Source: Tetrahymena elliotti 4EA (Eukaryota > Ciliophora > Oligohymenophorea > Hymenostomatida > Tetrahymenidae). Taken from it: a stretch of 64,000 bases of DNA. Shown here in pieces: positions 47,501-59,684 of the stretch (position 1 is its first letter; each line of letters begins with the position of its first letter). The stretch lies in the NCBI GenBank assembly GCA_000231825.2, contig JH720295.1, positions 182,475-246,474 of the forward strand, written 5' to 3'. The position numbers and the translations under genes are program-made. A model generated the notes under the pieces. The model worked only from the letters and a program-made list of their open reading frames with translations. It was not told the DNA's origin and made no database searches.

Positions 47501-50358
47501 CTTGTTAAAACTCAACATTCTTTTTTGATGCTGCTTTAGGTTAATGTGTTAGTTAATGCTAGAATGGAGCAAATCCAGTACCACCTTCAATTTAGTGCTA
47601 AACATGTACTAGCTAAAACTGTAAAACATGTGATGCAAATAATCTCAATTAATGCTTGAGTTGCAATTCAAATACAATAAAATCTTACTTACAAAATGGA
47701 GACTGTGTATAGAATTGCTCTTCATAATATTACCTTAACGAGAATACATGTTTATTGTGTTCATCAAAATTTACTTCAGAATGCATTAATTGTGATTCAC
47801 AATAATGCAATTAGTGTAGCTCTAGTTACTATTTAAGTATTGATAATTTATCTTGTTCATTAAATTGTCCCTTAAAATAATATTAAATATTAGTAAATGG
47901 TATCAAAAAATGTTAAAATTGCTTAAATGCAAAATGTGAACAATGTGATCCAACTTCTCCAACACAATGTTTTAGTTGTGATTTAAATTAGCCTACAAAA
48001 TATCTAGAAAATGGTGAGTGCAATTTATCATGTAGTAGTAAAACATATCCAGATTCTAATAAAAATTGTTAATTATGTTCAAATTAACTAAATTCCTGCA
48101 TAAAATGTGAAGTAAGTTAGATAAATAAAGTGTTATGTTAGGAATGTTAAGAAGGATACTTCTTGGATGAAAACGTTTGTAAGAATAGTTGTCCAGTTGA
48201 AAAATATCCTGATACTAATTCTGTTTGCTAATTTTGTAGTAATAAATTCTAAGATTGTAAAGAATGTACTTCAAATATGTGTACCTTATGCTTAAATTCT
48301 AAACTTTTACAAAATGGAGAATGTGTTTAAAATTGTTCAGAAAATTACTACTAATATTAATCATCTTGTAAAAAATGCTCAAATGATTTCTCAAACTGCG
48401 AAATCTGTAGTAAAGAAGAATGTAAAGAGTGTGAATCTGGATACTACCTTAACAACAAATCTTGCTAAAAAAAATGCTCAAATGATTTCTCAAACTGTGA
48501 AATCTGTAGTAACAAAGAATGTAAAAAGTGTGAATCGGGATACTATATTAAAAATAAATCTTGCTACTAATGCTTGCCAGATTGTTTGGAATGCGAAAAT
48601 GAGTTTGAATGCATTTTATGCAAAAGAGGAAGAATTTTGAATTCAGAAAAGCTATGTGTATGTCCTTCTTAATATTTTTGGAATGGATTAAATTGTATAC
48701 CTTCTGTAATCACTCCAAATAATCTAAACTATTAGGATTATCCTTTGTTTTGGGTTCTCATTGATCAAACATTAATATAAATAATATTTTAAATTTGTGG
48801 ATATCTTTTAGACAAATATTAATATGAGAATTAAAGTTAAAAATTAGAAAACTAAAAACAAAGCTAACTAAAATAAAAATTAGAATTTCCAAAAAAAGAA
48901 CAATTCACTTAAACAAGCCTAAATTAATAACAAATTAATAATTTTTTTGATGATATTATCTGTGAAAATCAAGATAAAAATAGTCATGATTATCTAGAGA
49001 ACTCACAAGTAACATAAAATTAATTATAGGATATTAATAAATATTAATTTAAGTAGTAGCAAATAGTTACAAGTTAAAGAAACAGCATGTAAAGTAAATT
49101 GGAGAACAATTAAAAGAAATTGAATAACATTTAAGAATAAAATAATCTTGAAAATTATGATTTTAATGGTAGTTTTTCGAAGAAGAATCTAAAAATCTAA
49201 CAAGAAAGCAAATAAAATTATGAATCGATCTAAGAAGAAGAAGAATAATAAACTATTTATAAGTTACAATAATAAGAGGAATAATAAGAAATTTATAACA
49301 AAGAGGATCCATACTTAAAAAATACAAATTAATAAGAGTTAATCTAAAAAGAAGGATTAGAAACACAATAAAATGTAATTTAAAATAGTGATTAGAAAAA
49401 TAAAATTGATTGTTAACAATAAGGTTTTTAATTTGAAACCTTACAAATGCTATCAAAAAATTAAGAAAAATAAAATAATGCTTAGAATCAATAATCTGAG
49501 ATTTTAAAAGAAGAGATTCACATGAAAAAAAATTAATTTACCTCATTTATCAGCAATGAATTAGAAAATTTTACAAAGTCCAAGGAATATTTAGATAGTA
49601 AAATTGAAATTAGAGATAACCTCAAAATTTAAAAATTTTTAAAATTGCTTTCAGGTGAAACTCTTAAGTGTATTGAAATTGAAACTTAAATAAGAGGTTT
49701 AACTCCTTTCCGAACTCACTAAGAAGTAAAATTTGAATAGTAATAGAAAAGTACTACAGAAGATGATTAAAACTAATAAAATGATAAAGAAGATTAATTC
49801 AGAAGATTTTAATAATTTATTTCAAAAAATATTTTCTTATAGATTATTTATTTTCATAACTTTTTAAATATATTTTTAATATTTGACTTTTAGATGTCTA
49901 GGGTATTTAGATTATTAGTAATTTATTTAAGAATAATTCACTCTTTATACATTTCTAGTTAAAATAGCTAATAATATGATACCTAAGAAATGGTTATAAT
50001 TTGCTGCTCGAGTTCAATAATAGTTTTGATTTGTATTCCTATTTGCAAGTCAATTTATAAATCAAAATATTTTGGCTAAATTGCATATGGAATAATAATC
50101 TTGGGTCTTTTAGGTTACTACTTATATATCTTAGCATCAATAATAAAAGAATATGATCCAAATAACAATAAATCTTTAATAAGCTGGTTTTATATACATT
50201 TAGCTATTGATTTTATTTTGATCTCAGGTTTTGTAGCATGCTTTTAACTTATTTTGGCTAGATGGGCAATCCAAAAAATTAATTTAAATAATAAATTTGC
50301 ATCAATCATTTTTAAGTTTTTAAATTTAAAATTAATATTCAAAGAAATTAACTTATGA
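44521..50358 (+). CDS. Giant Cys-rich (furin-like repeat) membrane protein, one apparent frameshift
   Basis: Five exons, 44521-44581, 44631-45011, 45071-45550, 45615-46141 and 46427-50358, phases consistent, about 1790 codons. Exon 1 is a signal peptide (MQRQFTQILAFFISLQLFLA). Residues about 25-380 look like a lectin-type ectodomain (VFDQPFYSGFLCTNT; RNKYQYFGIRELSIYQ) with an early Cys cluster. From about 480 to 1230 come dozens of C-x2-C Cys-rich units, for example CTSCADGYFVSSSACQPC. A membrane segment follows (YPLFWVLIDQTLIQIIF), then a long Gln/Asn/Glu-rich, presumably cytoplasmic, region. Three C-terminal membrane segments close it: MVIICCSSSIIVLICIPIC, IAYGIIILGLLGYYLYILA and LAIDFILISGFVACFQLIL. 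Near 46861-46870 the frame shifts by one base (a single T appears missing), yet everything downstream is open to the TGA at 50356. A ciliate surface protein; ligand unknown. Confidence 0.85.
48376..48573 (+). repeat. Two near-identical 99-bp (33-codon) Cys-rich units
   Basis: 48376-48474 and 48475-48573 are adjacent in-frame copies that differ at only a few bases. Each encodes CSNDFSNCEICS, then a (K/N)(K/E)ECK(E/K)CESGYY stretch and a K-S-C. Their similarity compared with the rest of the ectodomain indicates recent unequal duplication or gene conversion. Confidence 0.85.
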
Positions 50359-52051
50359 TTTATTTATAAATAAAATTGTAAACTTTTTATTTAAATATTA
50401 TTCAAAAAATACTGTAAATCTTTCGTTTTTCAAGAAATATTTTTTTTAATTCAGGGATGTGGGGTGAATTTTAGGCGTTTTCATTCAAAGTATTTCCCTA
50501 AATAAATTAAATTGAATCCCCTCCTTATTCTTTTTTATTAACATTATTTTAGCAGTAAAATATATTAAAAACTATCACAATCAATTAAATAAAATATGCT
50601 CAACTTTAAATAAATATTTTAAAACTAGCAATAACTAATTTATTTTATTTAAATTATAAAATAATTAAAAAATATAATTGCAACTTAATTTAAGAACAGA
50701 GAGAAATTGATTTATTTCATGTTTATAAAAAAAGAATGAATAATAGTATTAAATACTTAAATTTTTTTGTAAGTTATTTATGAAGTCCTTTATCAAAAAT
50801 AAAAGAAAAAATAATCTTAAGAAGCTAGGGATTTACTTAAGAATAATTTGTATTTTCTGAAAAATTTATTTATTTGATATTTTTCATTTTGTTAAATTAT
50901 GATAGAAAAATAATTAAAAGTACACAGTAAAATACTTCATACTAAATTACAAATTAAGAGAGTTATTTTACTCATAACATAATTCAACAACTAGTAAAAG
51001 AAATACTTAATCTTTAGTTTAGAATGATACCATTGATTAAAAAATTTATATTTTGAAGTAAATTTCGGAAACAAATAGATCTTAAAAATTCTAACAAAGT
51101 ATTTCAAAAAAGATTTTAATATTTCAATCTATTGGTTTAAGGGAATTAGAATCAATAGAGATCTAAGGGACTAAATATTAGAATTATATTATGGCTAATT
51201 TTTGAAAATAGGATAATTAAGATAAATCTAAAAATTACCAGATAGAAGATATTTTTTTTGTTTATTTATATTCTTTCTAATTGATTAATATTTCTTTATT
51301 ATATTTATCAAAGGGAAATAAATAACTGAAACGATATTATTAAAAAGTAAAGATACAAAATATTCATAAATAAACTTAATCATTTTGAGCATTATTTACT
51401 TTAAATGATAATTTTGAGGTTATCAGATTGAATGCTCTTGACTTGATTTTTTTTTTTTGAATATTTCTCAGGTGATATTTTGGATTATTTTGCTTTCTCT
51501 GAAATGGAGTATAATCCTTACTGAAGAAATAAAATTTTGGAGACTATGGAAAATTTGCTAATAAATACTGACATCTAAAAAACTTTTAATAATAAATCTT
51601 TTAAAAGAGTTTAAATGAAAAAATTGAACATAAGATTGTACTGAATTGAAATAGATTTAAATTAAAAAATAGATACAGAGATACCATATTTATGTAATTT
51701 TTTCAATTCCTTAGTTCTTAATTAGAAATTTAGATTTTTCTAAAATTTTTTATTTCTTTTCAAATTACATTCTTGTGTTTAATTATTTTACAAGCTTAAA
51801 TTATCAAATTTGATAATTAAAATATTCTAATTTCTTCAATTTTTTTTGATTTCTTCAATAATGTTTTTATCTTATTCTCCTAAATTATTTTACCTTTTAA
51901 AAAATAATCTTAAATTTAATCAGAAAGGAAAAAATAAAAATATTCAAACAAAATTAGAGTTTTAAGTAACTTTTAAATTTTTTGAGAAATTATAAAAAGT
52001 ATTTTAATTTCATAAACATCTTCAAAAAATATAAAACAAAAGATATTTCAT
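50359..52051. other. Intergenic; one dispersed repeat shared with 52.47 kb
   Basis: AT-rich spacer. About 50482-50580 (attcaaagtatttccctaaataaattaaatt, then cttatt..ttttattaacattattttagca) matches about 52483-52570 in order and direction, suggesting a dispersed or duplicated segment. No further LRR exons were found downstream of the kinase-like gene here. Confidence 0.5.
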
Positions 52052-53719
52052 TCATATTTGATTAAATTACCCGAGATTGAGATCCAAAGATGTTAGATTT
52101 TGGCACTTTTCTAAACTCATTCCAATATTCTTAGCTCCATCTGCTCCAAGTTGATAGTACCTATTATGAAAATAATAAATAATGAACAAATTTATTGGAA
52201 TTTACTTTTTTGTTTAATTGGTTTTTCAATAAAATAATTTTAGAATAAATTAAGAGTAAATAATTAATCTTAAATAATAATTTGTTTAATAATATTGAAG
52301 AAAAATTAAGTAATCTAAATTAAAATATTTTAAACATTTAATCATTTTTAGAATCAGATTTTTATATTTGATTATATTTTTAAAAGTATTAAATATTCAA
52401 TAATTTAAAAAAATTTTTTTTGAAATTTAGAATAGAAAAAATGTATTTTTTCAAAGTAAAATTTTATAAATAAATAAGCTTTTTCATTTAAAGTATTTCC
52501 TTAATAAATTAAATTCTATTTCCCACTTATTTATTTTATTCATATTATTTTAACAAGCACAATTTTTTTAAAATTATAAAAATCTGAAAAATTATAAAAA
52601 AAATAATCGAAACTAGTAAAAAATCAAATAAACTAAAATTTAATTGATTAATTTTATTTCTTGTTGAGTATTTTATTTTAGTTTTATTTTAAGTTAAAAA
52701 TATTACTAAAAATTAAGATCTAAATTGCGAACTAGTCTCTTTAGAATACATTCTTCGATTTTATCTAACTCTTATCTTCCTTTGAATGAATATGAATCTA
52801 ATCTTGTTTCCTTTGGCTTGTATTGATAGTTAAATTGAACATATGATTATTTAAATTTAGAAATCATTTAAATAGATTCAGAATATTCCAACTTTCCCTC
52901 AACTGCAGCAATAAATTACTTTTCTATTTTAAGCTTTAATTGATTTAGTAATTCAGTAAGTCTAAAAGAGTCAATTCTATTCTTAGATTAGGTTTAAAGC
53001 ATCTAAATAATAACTGCATTAAGATCAGAATATAACTGATTCTTGCTCATTAAATTAAAAAGCTATCCATTAACAATAGACTTACATTCTTCATCTTCAA
53101 GAAATCTGCCAAGAGTCATCTCTAGGAGGATGATACCGAATCCATACATAGATGTCAAACTTTTTTTTATTTTATTAATTTTGAGTAATCAATTAAATGG
53201 AAATAGTAACGAATAAACAAACATACTTTAATATTGAAAGTGTTATTGTCATCTTCATCAAATCAAGCTTCTCTAGCTGAATATTTCTTAGTTAATCCCT
53301 AAAGCTTTATAAAAATAAATTAAATTAGTTGAAATTTAATTGATTTAAATTAATTAAAAAATAATTTAATTTGATTGAAGATTTGCAACTGGAACTAGCA
53401 CTTATAAAGCAGTTTACTTTAGATTTTTAAAGTTTTTGTTTATTGTTTGTATATTCGCTGCTGTTTACGTTGTATGAAAATTCTGTAATATCTTGTTTAT
53501 TATTAAATTAATTGGAGTTTTAGTTTGAGTCTTCTTTCTTGAGCTGCAAGGGGCAGTGTGAGGGGTTGAGCTAATGCTTCCAGACATCCACTTTTTATTT
53601 GATTTCTATTGGTTTGAGTGTGAGTTTTACTTTTGAGGAGTGTAGGGAGAAGTATTGAACTTAGCTTAGTTTTAATAAGACTAATAGTTTTATGAAGATT
53701 CATAAGAAGTGTATATCAT
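52052..53719 (-). CDS. Kinase C-lobe remnant joined to one LRR
   Basis: Four exons read 53418-53719, 53227-53304, 52707-53159 and 52052-52160 with matching phases (2, 2, 2), giving 313 residues. Exon 1 is Ser/Gln/Asn-rich (for example SISSTPHTAPCSSRKKTQTK). Exon 3 begins with LTSMYGFGIILLEMTLGRF, the subdomain-IX helix of a protein kinase C-lobe, and continues with a degenerate C-lobe (KNRIDSFRLTELL) and helical sequence. Exon 4 is a typical LRR, YYQLGADGAKNIGMSLEKCQ plus NLTSLDLNLG. The kinase N-lobe, VAIK lysine, HRD and DFG motifs are absent, so no kinase activity is expected. Kinase-LRR fusions occur in ciliates, and this looks like a truncated descendant. A different frame of exon 2 is discussed in the findings. 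The model rests on phase and splice sites only. Confidence 0.55.
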
Positions 53720-54096
53720 TGGTAATTAGTGGAATTAATTGATTGCACAAAGATTTTAGAATAATTTTTTTTCTAATAATTTCTTTTAATAAATAAAATA
53801 TGAAGGTTTGAAATATTTAGAGAAAAATGACCCATTTGAAAAAACACTGATTTAGAAAAGTTTTTCAATTATTCAATGAGCACTGATAATTTTTCATTGT
53901 AAAAACATCATCAAAGATTTAATTTTTTACGATTTTAAGAGTGGGAGGGAAGGGCCACAATAAGGACCTGACCCATTCATTCTATTTGTTTTTATATTTT
54001 GTAAAATTTTATTTTAAAAAAGTTAATCTAATTTTTTATATTTTTTATTAACTCAATAATAAAGTAATTTTGACAAATAAATTAAAAAATAAATAA
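53720..54096. other. 5' flank of LRR gene C, duplicated near 59 kb
   Basis: The block near 53766 (tttttctaataatttctttt.aataaaatatgaaggtttgaaatat) recurs near 58975, followed in both by tttgaa(aa/gg)...acac/aaaagg.tgattt.gaaaagtttttgaatt. This suggests that the upstream flank was duplicated together with the LRR gene. No gene seen. Confidence 0.6.
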
Positions 54097-56562
54097 ATGT
54101 TGATATAAAATATAACATATTTTACAAATCTTAGTGATGTAATTCAATTATTTTTGAGATACAAAAATATTTCAATTTTTATCTATTTAAAGTTGATAAA
54201 CTCTAATTTAACTTCTTCCTTAAATCTTCATATTAACTTGGGGTAAATTTTTAATTATTTTTTAAAATAATCTCAAACTTCGACTTTTAAATTTATCAAT
54301 AAATAGTATTTCAAAATTAATTATGGTTTTTTAAAATATAAATACTTTAATTTATGAATAATTTATCAACTATTTTGGGTTGGTTTACTTCGTATTTATT
54401 TGTTTAGCTAATTTATACATTTTTTTCACACCTAATTCAAGTTTTTATGTTTTTCTTATTTCTTAAAATATATTTTTTATTTAATATGTACTTTTATAAT
54501 TTTTTAAAGTGGTAATCGTATTGGTGAAAAAGAAGCATAAAGATTAGGAATTGAGTTAGCAAAATGCTCTAACCTCTAAACTTTGACTCTTGATCTCTAG
54601 TAAAAATAGCATTTCAATATTAATTAATGAATTTTTAAAAAATAAGGACTTTAATAACTGACCTGATTAACTTGAGTGGTTTTATTTGATATTTATTTGG
54701 CCTATTCATTCATCTTTATTTGTTGTTTTTATATCTCATTTAAAATTCTTAATTTTCTCATTCTTTTAAATGTCTATTTGTTCAATATTTATTTTTTAAT
54801 GTTTTAAAAGGTTGAATAAAATTAATGAAAGTGGAGCATAAGGACTAGGATCTGAGTTAGCAAAATGCTCAAATCTCTAAAATTTAACTCTTGACCTCTA
54901 GTAAAAATAGTGTTTCAATATTAAATATGCATTTTTGAATAAATAAACCTATCAAGATTTTAATTTACAAGCAACTGATTGATAGATTGATTTGGGTTGA
55001 TTCACTTGATATTTGTTTGGCTCTTTCATTAATTTTATTTGTTATTTTCATATTTGATTTAAATCTATGTTTTTATTCAGTGTTTATTTTTTTATTATTT
55101 AATAGTGATAACAAAATTGGTGAAATGGGAGTATAAGGATTAGTATCTGAGTTAGTAAAGTGCTCAAATGTGTCAACTTTGGCTCTTGACCTTTAGTAAA
55201 AATAGTGCTTCAAAATTTATTAAGCCTTTTTGAATAAATAAAAAAATATTTTTATCTTACTTGCTAATTCAATATTTATTTTTTTAATTTTTTAAAAGTG
55301 ATAATAATATTGGAAAAATTGGAGTAAAAGGATTAGGATTTGAGCTAGCAAAATGCTCTAATCTCTAAAATTTGAGTCTTCACCTTTAGTAAAAATATTA
55401 TTTCAATACTAATTATGCATTTTTAAATGAATAAACAAATAAATAAAGAAATAAAGACTTTTGTTTAATTGACTGAGATATTTGTTTGACTCATTCATTG
55501 ATTTTTATTTGATATTTAATTCAAATTTTTATGTTTTTCTCATTCTTTTAAATATTTTCTTATACTGTATTTACTTTTTTTAATTTTTTAAAAGGATGAA
55601 TAATATTGGTGAGTTTGGAGCATAAGAGTTAGGATTTGGTTTAGCTTAATGCTCTCTAATCTCTAAACTTTGACTCTTGACCTAAGGTAAAAATAGAGTT
55701 TAAATATTAGTTATGCATTTTTCAATCAATAAATAAAACTTTAATTACTGAGAAATTAACTAACTGACTAACTAATTTAGGTTGGTTTACTTGACATTTG
55801 TTTGACTTTTTCATTTATTTTTTATTTATTGCTCTCGTATCTAATTAAATTCTTATTTTTTCTTTTTTTTTGAAATATTTTTTATTTAAATTTATTTTTT
55901 AATTTTTGAAAAGTGGCAATGAGATTGGTCAAATAGGAACATAGGGGTTAGCATCTGAGTTAACAAAATGCTCTAATCTCAAAACTTTAATTCTTGAGCT
56001 AAGGTAAAAGCAATCTTAAATATTAATTATGCATTTTTGAAAGAATGAATAAATAAAGATAGATTTTTATTTATGTGTATCATTTATTTTCATTTGTTTT
56101 TCATATTTGATTTAAGTTTTTATGTTTTTCTAATTCTTTTAAAGTATTTAATTTTTTTAAAAGGTAGAATAATTGTGGTAAAACGGGAGTGTTAGGATTA
56201 GCATTTGAGTTAGCAAAATGTTCTAAACTCTAAACTTTAACTCTTGACCTAAGGTAAACAAAGTATTCCTATACTAATTAATTATTTTTGAATGAATAAA
56301 TAAACACTTGAATTTTTATGAGAGACTGACTGATTAATTTGGATTGGTTTTCTTGATATTTGTTTAGCTCACTCTTTACTTTTTATTTGTTGTTTTGATA
56401 TTTTATTCTAAATATTATTTATTTATCTTTATTTAAAATTTTTCCTTATTCAATATTTATTTTTTTAAAAGGCATAATTTTATTGGTGAAATTGTCTCAT
56501 CAAAATTGAGAACAATACTAATAAAAGCAAAAAGAATAGCCATTATAAGATTGAAATAGTGA
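54097..56562 (+). CDS. LRR gene C of the tandem array (one exon frameshifted)
   Basis: Nine exons: 54097-54242, 54510-54599, 54811-54900, 55106-55195, 55299-55388, 55595-55686, 55914-56003, 56164-56253 and 56472-56562, about 289 codons. Exon 1 (MLIQNITYFTNLSDVIQLFL) has the same 146-nt length as exon 1 of gene D. Internal exons are 90 nt, phase 2 at both ends, each one LRR such as NRIGEKEAQRLGIELAKCSN plus LQTLTLDL. The last exon is 91 nt and ends KAKRIAIIRLKQ-stop. Exon 6 is 92 nt because of an extra CT in the conserved tgctctaatctc (it reads tgctctctaatctc), which breaks the frame. Since the exons are phase-symmetric, skipping exon 6 would restore it. Otherwise the gene is decaying. Function: LRR interaction protein only. 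Confidence 0.72.
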
Positions 56563-57059
56563 TTATAAAATGATAGATATTACTTATTTTAAAAAAATCA
56601 AATTGTTAACTTACATCATATCACAAATTAAACACATGTTTTAAAAATGTTTATAAATTTCAGCTTAATTATTAATAAAATTTATCTATTTTAATAAAAT
56701 TTATTTTATCTGTAAATTATAAAAAAATTTTAATTAAAATAGCTTAATTATGAATTCTTATAAAAGTTGTTTTTCTTTCCAATAAAAATTCAATTTTTTC
56801 AGAAGAATAATTTTTTAAAGAATTTCTCATTTCTTAAAAAATAATTTTATTGTGACTGTCACTCATTATATTTAAGTAAATAAATTATTCCAATACTTCA
56901 TTGGAAAAAATTTGATTTTAATTCTAAGAAAAAAAGTAAAGTTACAAAAAATTTAATTAAAAAATGAAATAAATGTTAAAATTAAAATTAAAAATTAATT
57001 TTATATTAAGAATTTTGTTGAAGAACGCTTAACAGTGCTGCTCATCGGATTTGAGACTC
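56563..57059. other. 3' flank of LRR gene C
   Basis: AT-rich. The first ~60 bp after the stop resembles the regions after 60061 and 62084 (tgatta..tttt.a..aa.tgata), consistent with a common ancestor of the three gene ends. Nothing else recognised. Confidence 0.5.
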
Positions 57060-57540
57060 CTATTACACTTTTTGATAGGCAAGTATATTCAATCTCTCTA
57101 TTATATATGTTATTTTAGAAAGTGAACAGAAGTATTAAAATATTTAAGAGTGTATTCTACAATAGCCTCACGGATTTTCATTTTCTTGTATTCTAACTAA
57201 AATCCTTCCATCTGAATTTACAACTTGAAAAGAAGTTCATCTGAGAATATGATTTGTTGCCATTCGTTTTAAGTCCATATAAGATGTTTCTCTACAAAGT
57301 CATTTCTTCATGTTTTGTTTTCTTCTGATAGCAATATCTTTTTGGGTAATCTATAAATATCTTTTAATTTTTATCGGTAATATTTGTGAGATAATGAGTT
57401 GTTTAGTTGAAATTAATGTTGTAGTTATTTTAGGTTTCAAGAAATCTGTTAATTACTTGAATTGTACCCAATCTTAATTAAATAGTACGATACCATTTTC
57501 TTCAAATGTTTTTGGGTTATTAGATATATTAGCTCATCTC
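57060..57540 (-). mobile_element. Decayed Tc1/mariner-type transposase fragment
   Basis: Read on the minus strand, one frame contains DIYRLPKKILLSEENKT, a TGA, then RNDFVEKHLIWTQNEWQQII and FSDELLFKL. This follows the Tc1/mariner order K-LLS--N---R--F---H--W----W--VIFSDES-F, including the second catalytic Asp. The next conserved block, NSDGRILVRIQENENP, lies in another frame immediately after. Two in-frame TGA codons and at least one frameshift show it is dead. The helix-turn-helix N-terminus and the end of the catalytic domain are not identified, and no terminal inverted repeats were found. Its upstream end abuts the hAT relic, possibly a nested insertion. Confidence 0.65.
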
Positions 57541-58577
57541 TGATATCCAAAATTCTTTGTATTGATAAATAAAGGGAATTACATCTTGTTGAGCTTTTGT
57601 TTTTAATTTTTAAGTAAGATTTCTATTTTAATATCTACTCTTCTTTTAGTTACTATGATAGTTTATTATATCAGAATAGTTAAATGCTTTCTTTATTTAT
57701 AGATGATAAAGTATCAATAGACAATGACATTTCTTAAATACCTACTTATATAGTTAAGTGAAGAGCATGAGCAAAGAAAATAAAGTGTTTTGTGTTCTGT
57801 TCATCTCCAAATAACTTCAAAAAAGCTGCACATTTATCAGTAGTAAATCTTTAGAGCATATTCTTACTATTCAACTCGTATTCTAATTATATTTAATTAA
57901 GGTGCTTTTCTATATGATTTGCACTAAGAGTCTCTTTAGTTTATTAAGTAGTTAAGTTTTAATAAATTTATTTGAAATCACTATTCACAAAATGACAGGT
58001 AACTGTAAGGAAAGAGTGGTTTTATTTATCACTCCAATAATCTAGAGTTATGTTATCTAGCTATTAGTTTTTTTATATGATTTTCGATAATTTATTTGAT
58101 GTTAGATAAATCTTCTTAATAAATTTAAGGTATCAATGATTCTGTATAATATTTAATAGAATTTATAATACATCTTGGTTCTAAATTCTTCATTAATTAA
58201 TTGTTAAACTGTTTCTACTACCCTTAAAGGATATTAATTTGCTGCTATGTACTTAACTACTGCTCTATCAAAAAAATTATCTTACAGTTTAGCCATCTCC
58301 AAAAGTTTAAACATAAATTCTTACTATGCTTTTTTAGGTTGGGTAGGAGGATTCTTCCAATTTTTAAAAGTAATCCCATGAAGCAAAAGATGATTAATCA
58401 TATTTGAAGTACCTTTGTTTTTAAACTCAAGTACTTCCCTACATCTATTACAGGACACTTAATTAATAATAATTTTATTATTACCTTGTTATTATTTAAT
58501 TTTGGTAATAAATTCATGACTTTGGCTTCTTTACTTGTTTGCCTTCTTTTACTTGCTTTTCTTCTTCAACTTCCATC
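57540..58577 (-). mobile_element. Decayed hAT transposase with BED zinc finger
   Basis: Minus-strand fragments in order: a basic/acidic leader, a BED-type finger (SCNRCREVLEFKNKG, then NMINHLLLHG: C-x2-C...H-x3-H), VVKYIAANQYPLRVVETVQQ, then after a frameshift ITLDYWSDKQNHSFLTVTCH. Next come RFTTDKCAAFLKLF and FFAHALHLTIQ, and after another frameshift KSSTRCNSLYLSIQRILDI. These correspond to the hAT (hobo/Ac/Tam3) order: BED, the LT-D-WTS--N--FL--T-H catalytic block, TD-----, C--H-LNL, and the RWNS-Y-ML block. The hAT dimerisation C-terminus is missing. At least two frameshifts and TGA stops make it a fossil. No TIRs or 8-bp target duplication identified. Confidence 0.8.
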
Positions 58578-59684
58578 AATTTATCTTTTAATTAAAAATA
58601 CTTCAAATGCCTAACTCAAAAATATTTGATTTAATATATGATAAATATAATTATTTGAACTTTTTTTCTCAACACTACCTAAACCTAAACTTATATATTA
58701 AATAATTGAATCGCTCATAATTTATAATTATTTTCAAAAATAAAATTCACTTTAAAATAATTTCATAAAAAATAGAGTTGCCTGATATCTTTTCATTTGA
58801 TCTATTTTTTCATGTAATTATCTTAAATTATTTTCTGAATTCTAAAATTTCTTTTAAAATGTAAAAAACCTGAAAGTTTAATGTTATTTTTTAGTTGCCT
58901 ATTAACAAAAAAAATACAGCAACTAGAAAAAAAGTATATTTAGATAAATAGGTAGGAGTCCTTACATTCACTTTTTTTGTAATAATTTCTTTAAATAAAA
59001 TATGAAGGTTTGAAATATCTTTAATTTTTTAAGAAGATTGACTTATTTAAAAATAAAAATAATAAAATCTTTAAATTATTTATTTACTCAATCATATTTA
59101 TACTGTTTTGAAGGTTTTAAAAAAGGTTGATTTCGAAAAGTTTTTGAATTAACTTCGCAACAAATAATAAATTTTGAAAATTAGTTATTTTTAATTAAAT
59201 TATCTGTATCTAAATATTTTTTCCAAATAGAAATACTGATTTTGAAAATGATTTAATTTTTATTCAATTATGTATAAAATATTACTAAAAATCAATTTTT
59301 CGTCTTGATTTAAAAATAGGAAAAACTTAGAAAAAATATTTTTTACATTTAAAAAATTTAAAAAAAAATATTTTGTTGTATTCATTTCAAAAAAAATACT
59401 TTATTTCAATTTTATAGAATTATTATTAGAAAAAATAGGCATTAGCTTATTTTTTCACATTTATCCATTAATTTTTCTACTAAAAATAAAAATCTCCCTA
59501 TTTTTGTCATCTATTTCTTCAAAATCGTCCAAGATACTAAGAGTTTTCAAAATCATTCATCTCTATTGGCTAACTCATTCATAAATTTTTATTTATTATT
59601 TTCAGATTTTATTCTAATTTTTATATTTTACTCATTTTTTAAAAACTTTCTTCATTCAATATTATTTTTTTCACTCTTTAAAAG
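58578..59684. other. Spacer containing duplicated 5' flank of the LRR genes
   Basis: From about 58970 the sequence matches the upstream flank of gene C (53766 onward). The expected LRR first exon and most internal exons are absent, so this looks like the 5' side of a deleted family member whose last exons remain at 59685-60061. Long A/T runs otherwise. Confidence 0.5.

Noticed and set aside
48314..48640. Plus-strand ORF of 108 residues rich in Lys, Val and Ser
   Set aside because: It is an alternative frame of the 99-bp Cys-rich duplication; the real frame gives C-x2-C repeats and is continuous with the flanking exon.
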